In this document: piece by piece, positions 17,601 to 25,302 of the stretch
Layout: every line of letters begins with the position of its first letter
Numbering within the stretch: the first letter of the stretch is position 1
DNA from: Sphaerochaetaceae bacterium
GTDB taxonomy: Bacteria; Spirochaetota; Spirochaetia; Sphaerochaetales; Sphaerochaetaceae
NCBI GenBank assembly: GCA_024699225.1
Contig: JAILPZ010000044.1
Span: 1 to 53,576, forward strand
DNA length: 53,576 nucleotides
Direction: 5' to 3'
Notes under the pieces: generated by a model
What the model saw: the letters and a program-made list of their open reading frames with translations, nothing else
Databases searched by the model: none
Told to the model about the DNA's origin: nothing
Made by a program: the position numbers and the translations under genes

Positions 17601-17874
17601 CCTCCCACTTACTGTATAAAACCCTTCCGCTTGAAGGCAGAAACACTACAGGAACAGAAAGAGAGAGGTACTTTGAATTAGTATAAAGCTGCTTTGATAT
17701 TTCCTCAGTAGGACAGATAAGATAGGTATTTCCCCTAACCTTCTCTGCAAATAAAAGGGCGCAACAGAACAGCGGAAAACCATCCAGGCCCTCTGCGTAC
17801 ATTTTTTTCTTAGGCCCTTTTAAAAATTCCTTATAGGCCTCTGACTCTTTTAAAAACTGCAGCACTTGTTGCAC
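14641..17874 (-). CDS. mfd: Transcription-repair coupling factor Mfd
   Basis: The 1077-residue protein links RNA polymerase stalled at DNA damage to nucleotide excision repair. In order: a UvrB-like N-terminal module (about 1-330), the RNA-polymerase-interacting domain (about 415-485, with VHVNYGIGIF), a RecG-like translocase with Walker A GDVGYGKT (about 564-571) and DEEQ box (about 664-667), the YQLKGRVGRS motif VI, and a C-terminal TRCF domain. Length is near the family norm (about 1150). The start is a GTG with no SD; TAA lies four codons upstream, which rules out a longer frame. A -10-like TAAATT ends 6 nt before the GTG, suggesting a leaderless mRNA. It ends 11 nt inside trmB. Confidence 0.95.
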   Translation of the reverse strand: MQQVLQFLKESEAYKEFLKGPKKKMYAEGLDGFPLFCCALLFAEKVRGNTYLICPTEEISKQLYTNSKYLSLSVPVVFLPSSGRVLYSKWEGSSKDYAQLRALSDITDNQKSLIITDIRAMSSPLPPANAIKSGKLRIETSQILDTMALAQSLSENDYYRSDSTSMPGEFTIRGEVIDIFPHGSEYPVRIYLDWDKVEKICRFEPISQRMNKPINSVEIQLFDAQTDFSLENGAIKGYFTDKDFYFFIGDKRLETSFESLNKEAKSLFRKAYQENKDAPHPSDILFDFDSFFRDSKSCMVISDIAGQFNNPYRFEIDGPRSYFGNFTFLKDELKGLEENHWDINIMVSNSLQKTRLSQMLSDFKSLKFHTGQISGGFALPSKSFIVICENEILGRKKQVVKTLQHSESSVLDSFVELHEGDYVVHVNYGIGIFLKIDRVRERDYIKIKFADDENLYVPIEQANLVQRYIGSAGESPRIDRLGSGSWENKKAKARKSAEKLAQNLVELYARRQNSKGFPFARDNDWQLRFEAEFEFDETEDQISCIQDIKDDMESPTVMDRLICGDVGYGKTEIAFRAAFKAIMSGKQVAFLAPTTILSEQHFRNFCSRCSSFPIQSALLNRMIPKKEQNKQLKLLLDGRTDILFGTHRILQKDVVFKDLGLLIIDEEQRFGVKDKERIKELKANIDCLSLSATPIPRTLYMSLLKIRDMSLLTTPPIVRKPIKTFVERFDLDTAEEAIRAEISRHGQVFYLHNRIETLEEVADMLRRRIPEAIIETAHGQMDAKDLEDTMRRFVYEGIQVLVSTTIIENGIDIPNVNTIIIDRADRYGVSQLYQLKGRVGRSDREAYAYLFYPSDHVLSEQSIKRLKIISEHTELGSGFKVAMKDMEIRGAGNLLGKEQSGFMSTVGLDMYIRLLDEEIARIRQTDEKQETEVFLELDYSGFIPDTYISDPSVKFEVYKKIATTRTSEQLERLSAELNDRFGKMPEEVANLLYICELRIVCRKLDIYHMKEKKGDVLVEFSKIASISIDHLIDMIKTSNGSVTIDPKRPNIMTMKTNAINLRDKALFILEKLQRLIP

Positions 17875-17880
17875 GGCTAT

Positions 17881-17909
17881 AATTTACATGGTTAACAATC
17901 TTTTATCAA
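17881..17909 (-). promoter_or_regulatory. Promoter of mfd (leaderless start)
   Basis: Minus strand: TTGATA (17909-17904), 17 bp, TAAATT (17886-17881), then 6 nt to the GTG at 17874. Confidence 0.5.
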
Positions 17910-17920
17910 GCATTTTAAGA

Positions 17921-17936
17921 GCGCTAAAAATAGTGT
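17921..17936 (+). promoter_or_regulatory. Weak NrdR-box-like site
   Basis: GCGCTAAAAATAGTGT matches the published NrdR box ACACWATATATWGTGT at 12 of 16 positions, with a good right half (ATAGTGT). It is 54 bp upstream of a second such site over the nrdR promoter. NrdR boxes usually come in pairs about three helical turns apart, so this spacing is larger than usual. Confidence 0.3.
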
Positions 17937-17971
17937 AAACACCTTTTTTAAATAATGAATTACATAAGGCC

Positions 17972-18001
17972 TAGACACTAGATACAGTAGTAGTATATAA
18001 T
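17972..18001 (+). promoter_or_regulatory. nrdR promoter overlapped by an NrdR-box-like site
   Basis: The promoter reads TAGACA (17972-17977), 18 bp, TATAAT (17996-18001). Within it, ACACTAGATACAGTAG (17975-17990) matches the NrdR box at 12 of 16 positions, with the left half ACACTA intact. Binding there would block RNA polymerase, fitting autoregulation of nrdR. Confidence 0.55.
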
Positions 18002-18023
18002 GCATCCATTCAGGGGGAAAATT

Positions 18024-18479
18024 ATGAAATGTCCCGCATGCGGCGCAGATAATGATAAGGTTCTTGAAACCAGAACAACAAACAACGGAAGTGCCATGAG
18101 AAGAAGACGTGAGTGTCTTGACTGTGGCTACAGATTTACAAGCTACGAGCGCGTAGAAGACAAGCCCATAACTGTTATAAAGAAGAACGGGAACATTCAG
18201 GCCTTTGATCCGGACAAGATTCAGAGAAGTCTGAGAATCTGTACTGACAAGAGAAACATCAGTCAGGAAACACTTGATGAGTTAATCAGTAATGTTGAAG
18301 AACAGATTAAGCTTATTGCAGGTCCCAAACATGAAATAACTTCTTCCCAGATTGGAGAAGAGATTCTCAGACAGCTTTCAACAATAGATGCTGTAGCCTA
18401 TGTACGTTTTGCATCAGTTTACAGATCATTTAACAACGTTGAGCAGTTTATAGCAGAGATTGAGAAGTTTCAAAAGTAA
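18024..18479 (+). CDS. nrdR: Transcriptional regulator NrdR
   Basis: The 151-residue repressor of ribonucleotide reductase genes. It has the N-terminal zinc ribbon CPAC...CLDC (first Cys at residue 3) and an ATP-cone domain (about 45-140) that senses ATP/dATP. Length and start fit the family. An upstream in-frame ATG at 18000 is rejected because it overlaps the -10, while ATG 18024 follows SD GGGGG at 18013-18017. It is convergent with a dGTPase-type gene (7-bp gap), so two dNTP-pool genes lie side by side. No nrd structural genes are in the window. Confidence 0.96.
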   Translation: MKCPACGADNDKVLETRTTNNGSAMRRRRECLDCGYRFTSYERVEDKPITVIKKNGNIQAFDPDKIQRSLRICTDKRNISQETLDELISNVEEQIKLIAGPKHEITSSQIGEEILRQLSTIDAVAYVRFASVYRSFNNVEQFIAEIEKFQK

Positions 18480-18486
18480 TTAAATC

Positions 18487-19635
18487 TCAGCTTTCAACAG
18501 CGTCAAACCACTTACCTGTCTGACTGCGTTCTATGCTTTCATTCAGGTGCTCAGGGCGCAGGATTTCATTTCCTGCGTCAAGGCAGAAATTATCACTCAT
18601 ACCGGCTATATAGTCAAAAACTATCCTCTGCAAATTACCGTCATGCTCAAGATATGCATCCTTCTTTTCCTTTATGTAGTTGTAAAAGCCTGCAGCAAGC
18701 ATGTTGCCCTCTTCTGCGTATGGTTCTGAATCAGTACCGAACTGCTCAAACAGAGAGGAAAGATAATCATAGATAAGCTTTATAAGGCGTTTAAAGTACT
18801 TTTCATACCCGTCAAGCATGGGGGAGCGGTAGATTTTGCGGTAGTTGAAATCCTTCATTTTGCAGACAGCCTCAAATACAGGCTCTGAGAAACCTATTGC
18901 GCCCTCCTTCACTGAGTTGTCAATTATATCCTCAACAAGTGTATTGATAATCTCACCGTTAGTGCTTCCCAGGACCTTTGAACAAAGCTCAGGAAGCTCT
19001 GAAGCCTTCACTATCCCAAGACGGCATGCATCCTCAAAGTCACGCCCCATGTAGGCAATCTGGTCACTTAAGCGCACCACACAGCCCTCCCACGTTGAAG
19101 GCATGATCCCCTTCTTAGTTGTTATACTGTCAAAGTCCTTCACACTAAAATCAGGTGTAAGCGTCCTTAAAAAGCTCTCTCCGCAATGACTTACTATACC
19201 ATCCCGTACAGCGTATGTGAGGTTTAAAGGCGATATAAATGTAACAACCCTGAGGCTGTTAACCTCGTGTTCAAAACCGTTTAAACCCTTTTGAATCTGC
19301 AGTGAGCTGATTATTTTCTCGCCTATATGACCGAACGGTGTATGGCCTAAATCATGGCCAAGTCCTACAGCCCAGGCTATCTCATCATTTAAATGAAGCG
19401 GACGGCAGATTGCACTGGCAATTGAGGCTACATGAAGAACATGCTCCATCCTGGTACAGATGTGGTCGTTACTCGGTGCAAAGAAAACCTGAGTCTTGTG
19501 CTTAAGACGTCTGAAAGGTGAACTGTGCAGTATGGCAGTAGAATCCCTGTAGTACGGAGAGCGAACATCATCTTTTGATCTTTCCTTGACCCTGGAGGTC
19601 AGAATCTCATCACTAAGGCCGTTTTCAAACACCAT
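18487..19635 (-). CDS. dgt: dGTPase-like HD-domain triphosphohydrolase
   Basis: A 382-residue protein with the metal-binding HD fold of deoxynucleotide triphosphohydrolases: H65 in the MEHVLHV helix and H94-D95 in GLGHDLGHTPFGH, followed by a later Asp in the LSDQIAYMGRD segment. Such enzymes cut dNTPs to nucleoside plus triphosphate. The RRLKHKTQVF segment near residues 42-51 is typical of this family. It resembles the shorter Deoxyguanosinetriphosphate triphosphohydrolase-like group rather than the 505-residue E. coli Dgt, so substrate range is open. SD AAGGTGG is upstream. It is convergent with nrdR, suggesting shared nucleotide-pool roles. Confidence 0.92.
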   Translation of the reverse strand: MVFENGLSDEILTSRVKERSKDDVRSPYYRDSTAILHSSPFRRLKHKTQVFFAPSNDHICTRMEHVLHVASIASAICRPLHLNDEIAWAVGLGHDLGHTPFGHIGEKIISSLQIQKGLNGFEHEVNSLRVVTFISPLNLTYAVRDGIVSHCGESFLRTLTPDFSVKDFDSITTKKGIMPSTWEGCVVRLSDQIAYMGRDFEDACRLGIVKASELPELCSKVLGSTNGEIINTLVEDIIDNSVKEGAIGFSEPVFEAVCKMKDFNYRKIYRSPMLDGYEKYFKRLIKLIYDYLSSLFEQFGTDSEPYAEEGNMLAAGFYNYIKEKKDAYLEHDGNLQRIVFDYIAGMSDNFCLDAGNEILRPEHLNESIERSQTGKWFDAVES

Positions 19636-19663
19636 AATATTCCACCTTTTTTCAGTATGTGGT

Positions 19664-19672
19664 ATTATATCA
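19664..19672 (-). promoter_or_regulatory. Extended -10 promoter of the dGTPase gene
   Basis: Minus strand: TGATATAAT, an extended -10 (TGn plus perfect TATAAT, 19669-19664). No clear -35 is seen, which is usual for extended -10 promoters. The transcript would begin about 22 nt before the start codon. Confidence 0.5.
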
Positions 19673-19702
19673 TATTCGGCTCATGGAGGAATACTGAAGA
19701 AA

Positions 19703-20137
19703 ATGACGGCATATATATTCTCAATAATTCCGGTGATTATGTATTTTATCTGCCTTATCTTATGTTTTAAATATGTTCTCTCAAGACACGGTCTTACATG
19801 GATTACATCTTTAATACTCACAGTGGCCTTCATATCCATGTCCATCCTTCTTATGCTGACCCTTGTTATTCCGGGTGAAACAGAGGCAGTCTACAGCTTT
19901 GCCATTTCACTTGCTGCAGTAAATACGGTTATTTCAGTTTTCTGGACAGCCACTTTATTACTGTTCAGATACATTCTCACACCTACGGAACGTGATGAAA
20001 TGTACAGAAGACAGAACCTCTACGAGATTATGCTCAAGCTGAAGAAAAAGCACCCTGAAAAGACTGAATTAAAGGAAGGAGAAGTCCGAACGGAAGAACT
20101 TGAACAGCCTGACTTCTCTGAAGAAGAAGATCAATGA
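19703..20137 (+). CDS. Small hypothetical membrane protein coupled to the XPB helicase gene
   Basis: A 144-residue protein with about three membrane segments in its first 110 residues (starting IFSIIPVIMYFICLIL) and a charged C-terminal tail rich in Glu and Lys. I do not recognise the family. The frame is open further upstream, but that would overlap the divergent dGTPase gene. ATG 19703 follows GGAGGA (19685-19690) at a longish 12-nt spacing, so the start is less certain. Its stop overlaps the helicase ATG (ATGA), indicating translational coupling. Confidence 0.7.
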   Translation: MTAYIFSIIPVIMYFICLILCFKYVLSRHGLTWITSLILTVAFISMSILLMLTLVIPGETEAVYSFAISLAAVNTVISVFWTATLLLFRYILTPTERDEMYRRQNLYEIMLKLKKKHPEKTELKEGEVRTEELEQPDFSEEEDQ

Positions 20138-21774
20138 GAAGTGACGCACCACTGATTGTCCAGAGTGACAAAACTCTTCTTCTGGACGTACACAACAGTG
20201 AATTTGAAAGCTGCAGAAATGCTCTAATTGCCTTTTCTGAGCTAATCAAGGCTCCCGAGCATATTCACACCTACTGTATAAGTGCCATCTCCCTGTTCAA
20301 TGCCTCAAGCTGCGGCTTTGACTCTTCATACATCTTAAACACACTTGAAAAGTATTCCAAATACGATATCCCCTCTTCTGTGAGAGCCTACATTCAGGAT
20401 TTCTCCTCAAGATACGGCAAGATAATTCTTACGGAAAAACCTTCAGATGAAGAGCATCTGAGTCTTGAAGTAAAGGACCCTCAGCTCTACGAGGTTCTTC
20501 ATTCAAGCAAGGCTCTGAAAAAGCTCCTTCTTCCATCCGAAGACCCGTTTACCTTTAACATAAAAAAGTTTGACAGGGGCAATGTTAAAATTGAGCTGAT
20601 AAAGCGCGGCTATCCTGTGGACGACAGAATACCTCTTGTAAAATCAGAAGCTGTCCCAATTACCCTTAAGACAGAACTCAGAGAGTATCAGGAGAATGCT
20701 GTCTCTTCCATTCTGGGAGACGGAGGCAGGGGCAGCGGTTACGGTGTTCTGGTCATGCCCTGCGGAAGCGGAAAGACTGTTGTAGGCATGAAGATCATGC
20801 AGGAGCTCTCCACAAGAACCCTTATTCTCTGCCCAAATATTATTTCTGCACGCCAGTGGATTCGAGAACTGGTAACCAAAACAGATGTAGATATTTCCCT
20901 CATAGGTGAGTACTCCGGAGAAAGAAAGGAAATTAAACCCATAACTGTCTGTACATACCAGGTTTTAACCCACAGAGCAGACAAGGAAGGCTCTTATCCA
21001 AACATGAAGGCCATACTGGAAGGACAGTGGGGTCTTGTAATATATGATGAGGTTCACATGCTGCCGGCTCCCGTATTCAGAATTACAGCTGAAATGCAGG
21101 CTGTGTACCGCGTAGGTCTTACAGCCACCCTTATCAGGGAAGACGGACTTGAGTCAGATGTATTTTCTCTTGTAGGACCAAAACGCTTTGATATTCCGTG
21201 GACAGATCTGCAGGAGAAAGGCTGGATAGCCAGGGCCTACTGCGTTGAGGTAAAAGTTCCCCTGCCCCATGAAACCATGGTCCCCTATGCTGTGGCAACA
21301 AAGAGGGAAAAACATAAGATTGCCTGCATGAATAAAGATAAGCTGGATGTGGTGGAAACGCTTCTTATAAGGCACAAGGGAGAAAAAATTCTGATTATTG
21401 CCCAGTATCTGGATCAGATAAAAGTCCTGTCAAAACGCTTTGATTTTCCCGTTATTACGGGCAGTACTCCAAACTCCGTAAGGGACAGGCTCTATCAGGC
21501 TTTCAGAGACCAGGAGGTTCAGACTCTGATTGTCTCAAAGGTTGCAAACTTTGCAATTGATCTTCCGGATGCATCTGTTGCTATTGAACTGTCCGGGACC
21601 TTCGGCTCAAGACAGGAAGAAGCCCAGAGACTTGGAAGGCTGTTAAGGCCAAAGAAGAACCCCTGTTTCTTCTACTCTGTAGTATCCAAAATGACAGTTG
21701 AAGAAGAATGCTCTGCAAACCGTCAGAAGTTTCTTGCAGAACAGGGCTACACATACAAGGTTATGGAAATATGA
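20134..21774 (+). CDS. XPB/Rad25-type DNA repair helicase (SF2)
   Basis: A 546-residue 3'-5' helicase of the XPB family. The N-terminal part (about 1-170, PLIVQSDKTLLLDV and EHIHTYCIS) matches the bacterial XPB-type N-terminal domain. The motor has Walker A PCGSGKT (about 209-215), the family-specific DEVH box (305-308) and the RED motif (335-337) in GLTATLIRED, which is diagnostic for XPB. The C-terminal motor lobe ends with the motif VI-like EEAQRLGRLLRPKK. Eukaryotic XPB opens DNA in TFIIH; bacterial XPB is found in actinobacteria and spirochaetes and its role is little known. It overlaps both neighbours by ATGA, forming a three-gene coupled unit. Confidence 0.93.
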   Translation: MRSDAPLIVQSDKTLLLDVHNSEFESCRNALIAFSELIKAPEHIHTYCISAISLFNASSCGFDSSYILNTLEKYSKYDIPSSVRAYIQDFSSRYGKIILTEKPSDEEHLSLEVKDPQLYEVLHSSKALKKLLLPSEDPFTFNIKKFDRGNVKIELIKRGYPVDDRIPLVKSEAVPITLKTELREYQENAVSSILGDGGRGSGYGVLVMPCGSGKTVVGMKIMQELSTRTLILCPNIISARQWIRELVTKTDVDISLIGEYSGERKEIKPITVCTYQVLTHRADKEGSYPNMKAILEGQWGLVIYDEVHMLPAPVFRITAEMQAVYRVGLTATLIREDGLESDVFSLVGPKRFDIPWTDLQEKGWIARAYCVEVKVPLPHETMVPYAVATKREKHKIACMNKDKLDVVETLLIRHKGEKILIIAQYLDQIKVLSKRFDFPVITGSTPNSVRDRLYQAFRDQEVQTLIVSKVANFAIDLPDASVAIELSGTFGSRQEEAQRLGRLLRPKKNPCFFYSVVSKMTVEEECSANRQKFLAEQGYTYKVMEI

Positions 21775-23360
21775 GTACTTTAAACAGAATCTCATCTGCA
21801 GTCTGTTCTCTCTCTTCCCTGCTCGGCCCCTCTGAGGCCTCATGCTTTACAAAGTTCTTTGATTCAGATAATGAGCAGTCTGTGCTCCTTATAATAGAGA
21901 AGCTTCTTAAACAGGGCGTATTAAGCAGGCGCTCAAATCTGATTTATCCTCCTTCAGAAAAAACAGATGCATCAGTACTGTTTAAGCTTTATAAGACTAA
22001 AAACGTAGAATCGGAGGCTCTTAAGCGCGAGTATGTAAGGGCTGTTGAGAATCTGATAATAAACAGAAGTGCAAGTATAAGAGAAAGCTCACTTCATCAT
22101 TTTCTTTCCTCGGGAAGGCTTCAGGAAGTATTTCCTGATACGGATGAAAAGCTTTTTCTATGCACCAGAAAATTTCTGTTAAAACTGAACCTCTTTACTA
22201 CTGAAAACAAAAACATTCTTGTAGACACTGATGTTGAAAAAACTCTGTTTACTTTAAACAGATTAGCTCTTGCTGCAGCTGTCATGAAAAACGAAACTGA
22301 GGAAGATCTTAGTGCTTTTTTGGGAGATACAGTTGGCTTTTTCAAAAACCATTCAACTGACTCAAGCAGTCTTAAACGCATAGTAAAGCTTTATATAATA
22401 AAGAATAACTGTAAGACAAACGCAGAAGATGCTAAAAGTTTACTTCTTACTTTGAAGATTCTGATTCCTGATAATGGCCTTTATCATTTAAACCGCTCCT
22501 ACCTTGAAGAGGAGACAGAGGGCTCTCTTATCTGTGACTCTGATTTTTCTGTAACACTTACCTCCAGTGCACCTCCTGAAAGCCGCATTCATATCTTTTG
22601 TGATATTAAAAGCTGTGACAGGGTAACCGAATATACCTTAAACAAGAGTTCATTCTTCCGCGGTCTTGATGAGGGTCTTAGTTCAGAAGACATTCTTAAA
22701 GCCCTTGGAAATCCTCCTTACGCTGAGATTCTTAAGACCTGGGAAGAAATCTACAGCAGAATCAGAATATACAGCGGCACTGTTGTAAGTGTCTCAGAGG
22801 ACACTGCCCTTCTTATAAATGAGATACCGGAAATAAAATCTTCTATTATAAGAAGAATATCTGACACAGTTTTTCTTATGTCTACTGAGAACTACAGTAC
22901 CTGGTCTTCCCGCCTTGCCTCTGCCATGGATATGGACTGTCTGCCAAGAGCTGCGGCTGAAGAGAAAAAGACAGAGACAGTACCTGTTTTCTCTGCTGTC
23001 ACTGTTCCTGAGATGGAAATTTATGCAGAAGACAGTAAGGCAGACTGTGTTTTAAGGCTCTCTGACAGCAAAGACAGTATTGAGCAGGCTTTTACAGGTC
23101 TTCCCGGAAAGAGTAACAGCGGCATGGACTACAGGGGTAAGCTTACCATCTTAAAGGAAGCTGCAAAGACACCGTCTGAGTCGGTACTTCTTATGGAAAT
23201 GTTAGACGACAGGACCGTGGTTGCAAGACCTGTTGAACTTACAAAAGCAGAGTCTGTTGATTATTTTCTGTTTAAAAATCTCTTTACCGGTGAGCAGGAA
23301 CTTGTTAAGGCCGGCAGCATTTACTCAGTTAAGCTTGTAAAGCTTCCAGCTCTTCATTAA
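21771..23360 (+). CDS. XPB-associated protein: Helicase_C_3-like plus WYL-like domain
   Basis: A 529-residue protein that starts within the helicase stop (ATGA at 21771), so the two are made together. The middle (about 255-370) reads like the XPB/Ssl2-like helicase-associated domain (Helicase_C_3): LICDSDFSVTL, then a YTLNKSSFFRGLDEGLSSEDILKALG helix pair and an EEIYSRIRIYSG strand. The last ~80 residues resemble a WYL-like beta domain (ILKEAAKTPSESVLL... ARPVEL ... YFLFKNLFTGEQELV). In mycobacteria a protein with this domain lies beside XPB too, by my recollection. It may be a regulatory or DNA-binding partner of the helicase. Its 3' end overlaps the convergent ABC-F gene by 32 nt. The domain calls are by eye. 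Confidence 0.75.
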   Translation: MSTLNRISSAVCSLSSLLGPSEASCFTKFFDSDNEQSVLLIIEKLLKQGVLSRRSNLIYPPSEKTDASVLFKLYKTKNVESEALKREYVRAVENLIINRSASIRESSLHHFLSSGRLQEVFPDTDEKLFLCTRKFLLKLNLFTTENKNILVDTDVEKTLFTLNRLALAAAVMKNETEEDLSAFLGDTVGFFKNHSTDSSSLKRIVKLYIIKNNCKTNAEDAKSLLLTLKILIPDNGLYHLNRSYLEEETEGSLICDSDFSVTLTSSAPPESRIHIFCDIKSCDRVTEYTLNKSSFFRGLDEGLSSEDILKALGNPPYAEILKTWEEIYSRIRIYSGTVVSVSEDTALLINEIPEIKSSIIRRISDTVFLMSTENYSTWSSRLASAMDMDCLPRAAAEEKKTETVPVFSAVTVPEMEIYAEDSKADCVLRLSDSKDSIEQAFTGLPGKSNSGMDYRGKLTILKEAAKTPSESVLLMEMLDDRTVVARPVELTKAESVDYFLFKNLFTGEQELVKAGSIYSVKLVKLPALH

Positions 23361-25233
23361 TTTCCATCCACTTATTATCAGTCTCTTCCTTCTGGCTCTC
23401 GAGATCTTTGAGGGAGGTAAGGAGGGCATTGATCTTATCTGGGTCACTGTAATTCTCACTTAGATCCATCTTACTTCTGATCTCAGAGATTTCCTTGTCC
23501 AGAGAGGCTGACTGGTCTAAAAGCTGCTCTGACTGGCGTGTAAGGGATGTTATTCTGTTTTTGATTCTGTTGGCCTCTGCACGGTCTGTTACGGCCTGCC
23601 TGACCTCTTTTTTCCGGGCGGGAGAAGATACAGGTGCGTCAGTGTTTTCCTGGGAAACCCTGTATTCAAAGTATGAATAATCGCCCTCTATCATCTGAGG
23701 TCCTTCCTGGCTTAGGTAGAGAATCCTGTCTGCAAGGCCTCTGATAAAGTAGGCATCATGGCTTACAAAAACTATAGTTCCGCTGTAATCCTGAAGGGCC
23801 TTTAGGAGCATGTCCTTTGAGTTCATATCCAGGTGGTTTGTAGGCTCGTCAAGAATAAGAAGAGCCGTGGGTTTTAACAGAATTTTTAGTAGGGACAGTC
23901 GGCTTCTCTCTCCTCCTGAAAGAACGGAGGTTTTCTTGTAAATATCGTCTCCGGAGAATAAAAAGGACCCCAACGCGTTTCTGATCTGGCCCTCAGTTCC
24001 AAGTGAAGAGACCTGGTCAAAAACAGATACAGAGAGATCTAATGAATCAGCTGTATCCTGTGAGTAGTATCCGCACTCTATACCGGGTCCGAGACGGCAG
24101 ATGCCTGAATATGAGGGGTCAACTCCGGCCATTATCTTTAAAAGGGTGGACTTACCTATTCCGTTATGTCCTGTAACGGCTACCTTATCCCCCTTTCTCA
24201 CCGTCATGGAAAAATCATGGTAAATAACCTGCCCAGGGTACTCCTTATGAAGATTCTCTATAACTATCACATCATTGGGGCTGTGCGGGGGCTCGGGGAA
24301 GGAAAAATGAAGGGTTCTGAGATGAACCGGGTATGAGATACTTTCCATCTTTTCCAAAGCTTTGATTCGGCTTTGAACCTGCTTGGCCTTTGTAGCCTTG
24401 TACCTGAAGCGTTCAACAAAGCGCTCTGTTTTCTCTATCTCACTTTCCTGCCTTCTTGCAGCAGCTTCCATCTGCTCTATCTCAAGACGCCTCTGCTTTT
24501 CGTAGAAGGTGTAGTTTCCGCTGTAGCGGCTTAACTTTCCCTGAAATAGCTCAAAAACCTCAGTTACCGTTGAATCCAGAAAGTCTCTGTCGTGGCAAAC
24601 AAGAAGAAGAGAGCCGTTAAAGCTTTTAATAAAACTCTTGAGGTACATTCTTGCTTCAATATCAAGGTAGTTTGTAGGCTCGTCCAGCAGCATGAGATCC
24701 GGCTCCTCACAAAGAACCCTGGCCAGGGCTATTCTCATCTGATATCCGCCTGAGAACTCACTGCAGCTGCGCCTAAGGTCACTTTCCTTAAAGCCAAGGC
24801 CCTTGGCCACAGAGGAAATTACAGCCTCACGCCTGAAGTAGATACTGTTAAGAAGCTCTTCATGAATCTGGGAAAGTTCAGTTAAAAGAGCACTGTCCTG
24901 TCTTTCCTTTAAAATATCTTCTATCTCGTTCTGACGTCTGATTTTATCCTGAAAACGTGAAAAGCCGCCCTCTATCTCCTCATAGACGCTGTGGTCTTTT
25001 AAAACTATATCACTCTGGGGCAGATAGGAGACCCTCATGCCCCTTGTCTGGCTGAAGCTTCCGCCGTCGGCTTTAATCTGACCTGCCATAATTTTCATGA
25101 GCGTAGTCTTGCCTTCTCCGTTACCGCCGCAAAGGGCAGCACGGGAACGCTCTCCGAGAGTAAAGGAGACATTCTCAAGGAGAACTCTTTCTCCAAAAGC
25201 CAGACTGACGTTACTTACCTGAAAAATAGCCAT
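23329..25233 (-). CDS. ABC-F family ATPase (Uup/YheS type)
   Basis: A 634-residue soluble protein with two ABC ATPase domains in tandem and no membrane segments, the ABC-F layout. The first domain has Walker A GGNGEGKT (about 37-44) and the signature FSGGYQMR. The second has GHNGIGKS and LSGGERSR. Both have LLLDEPTNYLD or LILDEPTNHLD after Walker B. The linker between them is long, charged and helical (P-site tRNA interaction motif region). A coiled-coil C-terminal tail (about 545-634) resembles Uup/YheS. ABC-F proteins bind the ribosomal E site and relieve stalls or antibiotic block. ATG 25233 was chosen because the protein fold begins there; the frame extends 17 codons upstream without support. 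Confidence 0.92.
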   Translation of the reverse strand: MAIFQVSNVSLAFGERVLLENVSFTLGERSRAALCGGNGEGKTTLMKIMAGQIKADGGSFSQTRGMRVSYLPQSDIVLKDHSVYEEIEGGFSRFQDKIRRQNEIEDILKERQDSALLTELSQIHEELLNSIYFRREAVISSVAKGLGFKESDLRRSCSEFSGGYQMRIALARVLCEEPDLMLLDEPTNYLDIEARMYLKSFIKSFNGSLLLVCHDRDFLDSTVTEVFELFQGKLSRYSGNYTFYEKQRRLEIEQMEAAARRQESEIEKTERFVERFRYKATKAKQVQSRIKALEKMESISYPVHLRTLHFSFPEPPHSPNDVIVIENLHKEYPGQVIYHDFSMTVRKGDKVAVTGHNGIGKSTLLKIMAGVDPSYSGICRLGPGIECGYYSQDTADSLDLSVSVFDQVSSLGTEGQIRNALGSFLFSGDDIYKKTSVLSGGERSRLSLLKILLKPTALLILDEPTNHLDMNSKDMLLKALQDYSGTIVFVSHDAYFIRGLADRILYLSQEGPQMIEGDYSYFEYRVSQENTDAPVSSPARKKEVRQAVTDRAEANRIKNRITSLTRQSEQLLDQSASLDKEISEIRSKMDLSENYSDPDKINALLTSLKDLESQKEETDNKWMEINEELEALQA

Positions 25234-25246
25234 GAAATACCTGTTG

Positions 25247-25275
25247 TTGAAAATATAGTATTTTTGGACTATGAT
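25247..25275 (+). promoter_or_regulatory. Promoter of the aroDE-like gene
   Basis: TTGAAA (25247-25252), 17 bp, TATGAT (25270-25275). The transcript should start near 25282, just before SD AAGGGGAG, which rules out the upstream in-frame TTG at 25264. Confidence 0.65.
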
Positions 25276-25281
25276 TTGCAA
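25252..25281 (-). promoter_or_regulatory. Candidate promoter of the ABC-F gene
   Basis: Minus strand: TTGCAA (25281-25276), 18 bp, TATATT (25257-25252), giving a leader of about 12 nt. It overlaps the divergent aroDE promoter, so the two genes may compete for polymerase. Confidence 0.45.
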
Positions 25282-25302
25282 CAAAGGGGAGACAAACAGA
25301 AC

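Noticed and set aside
18000-18023. Longer NrdR starting at ATG 18000
   Set aside because: That ATG overlaps the -10 hexamer; ATG 18024 has an SD and gives the family N-terminus.
25264-25302. Upstream TTG start for the aroDE-like gene
   Set aside because: It lies upstream of the predicted -10 (25270-25275) and has no SD.
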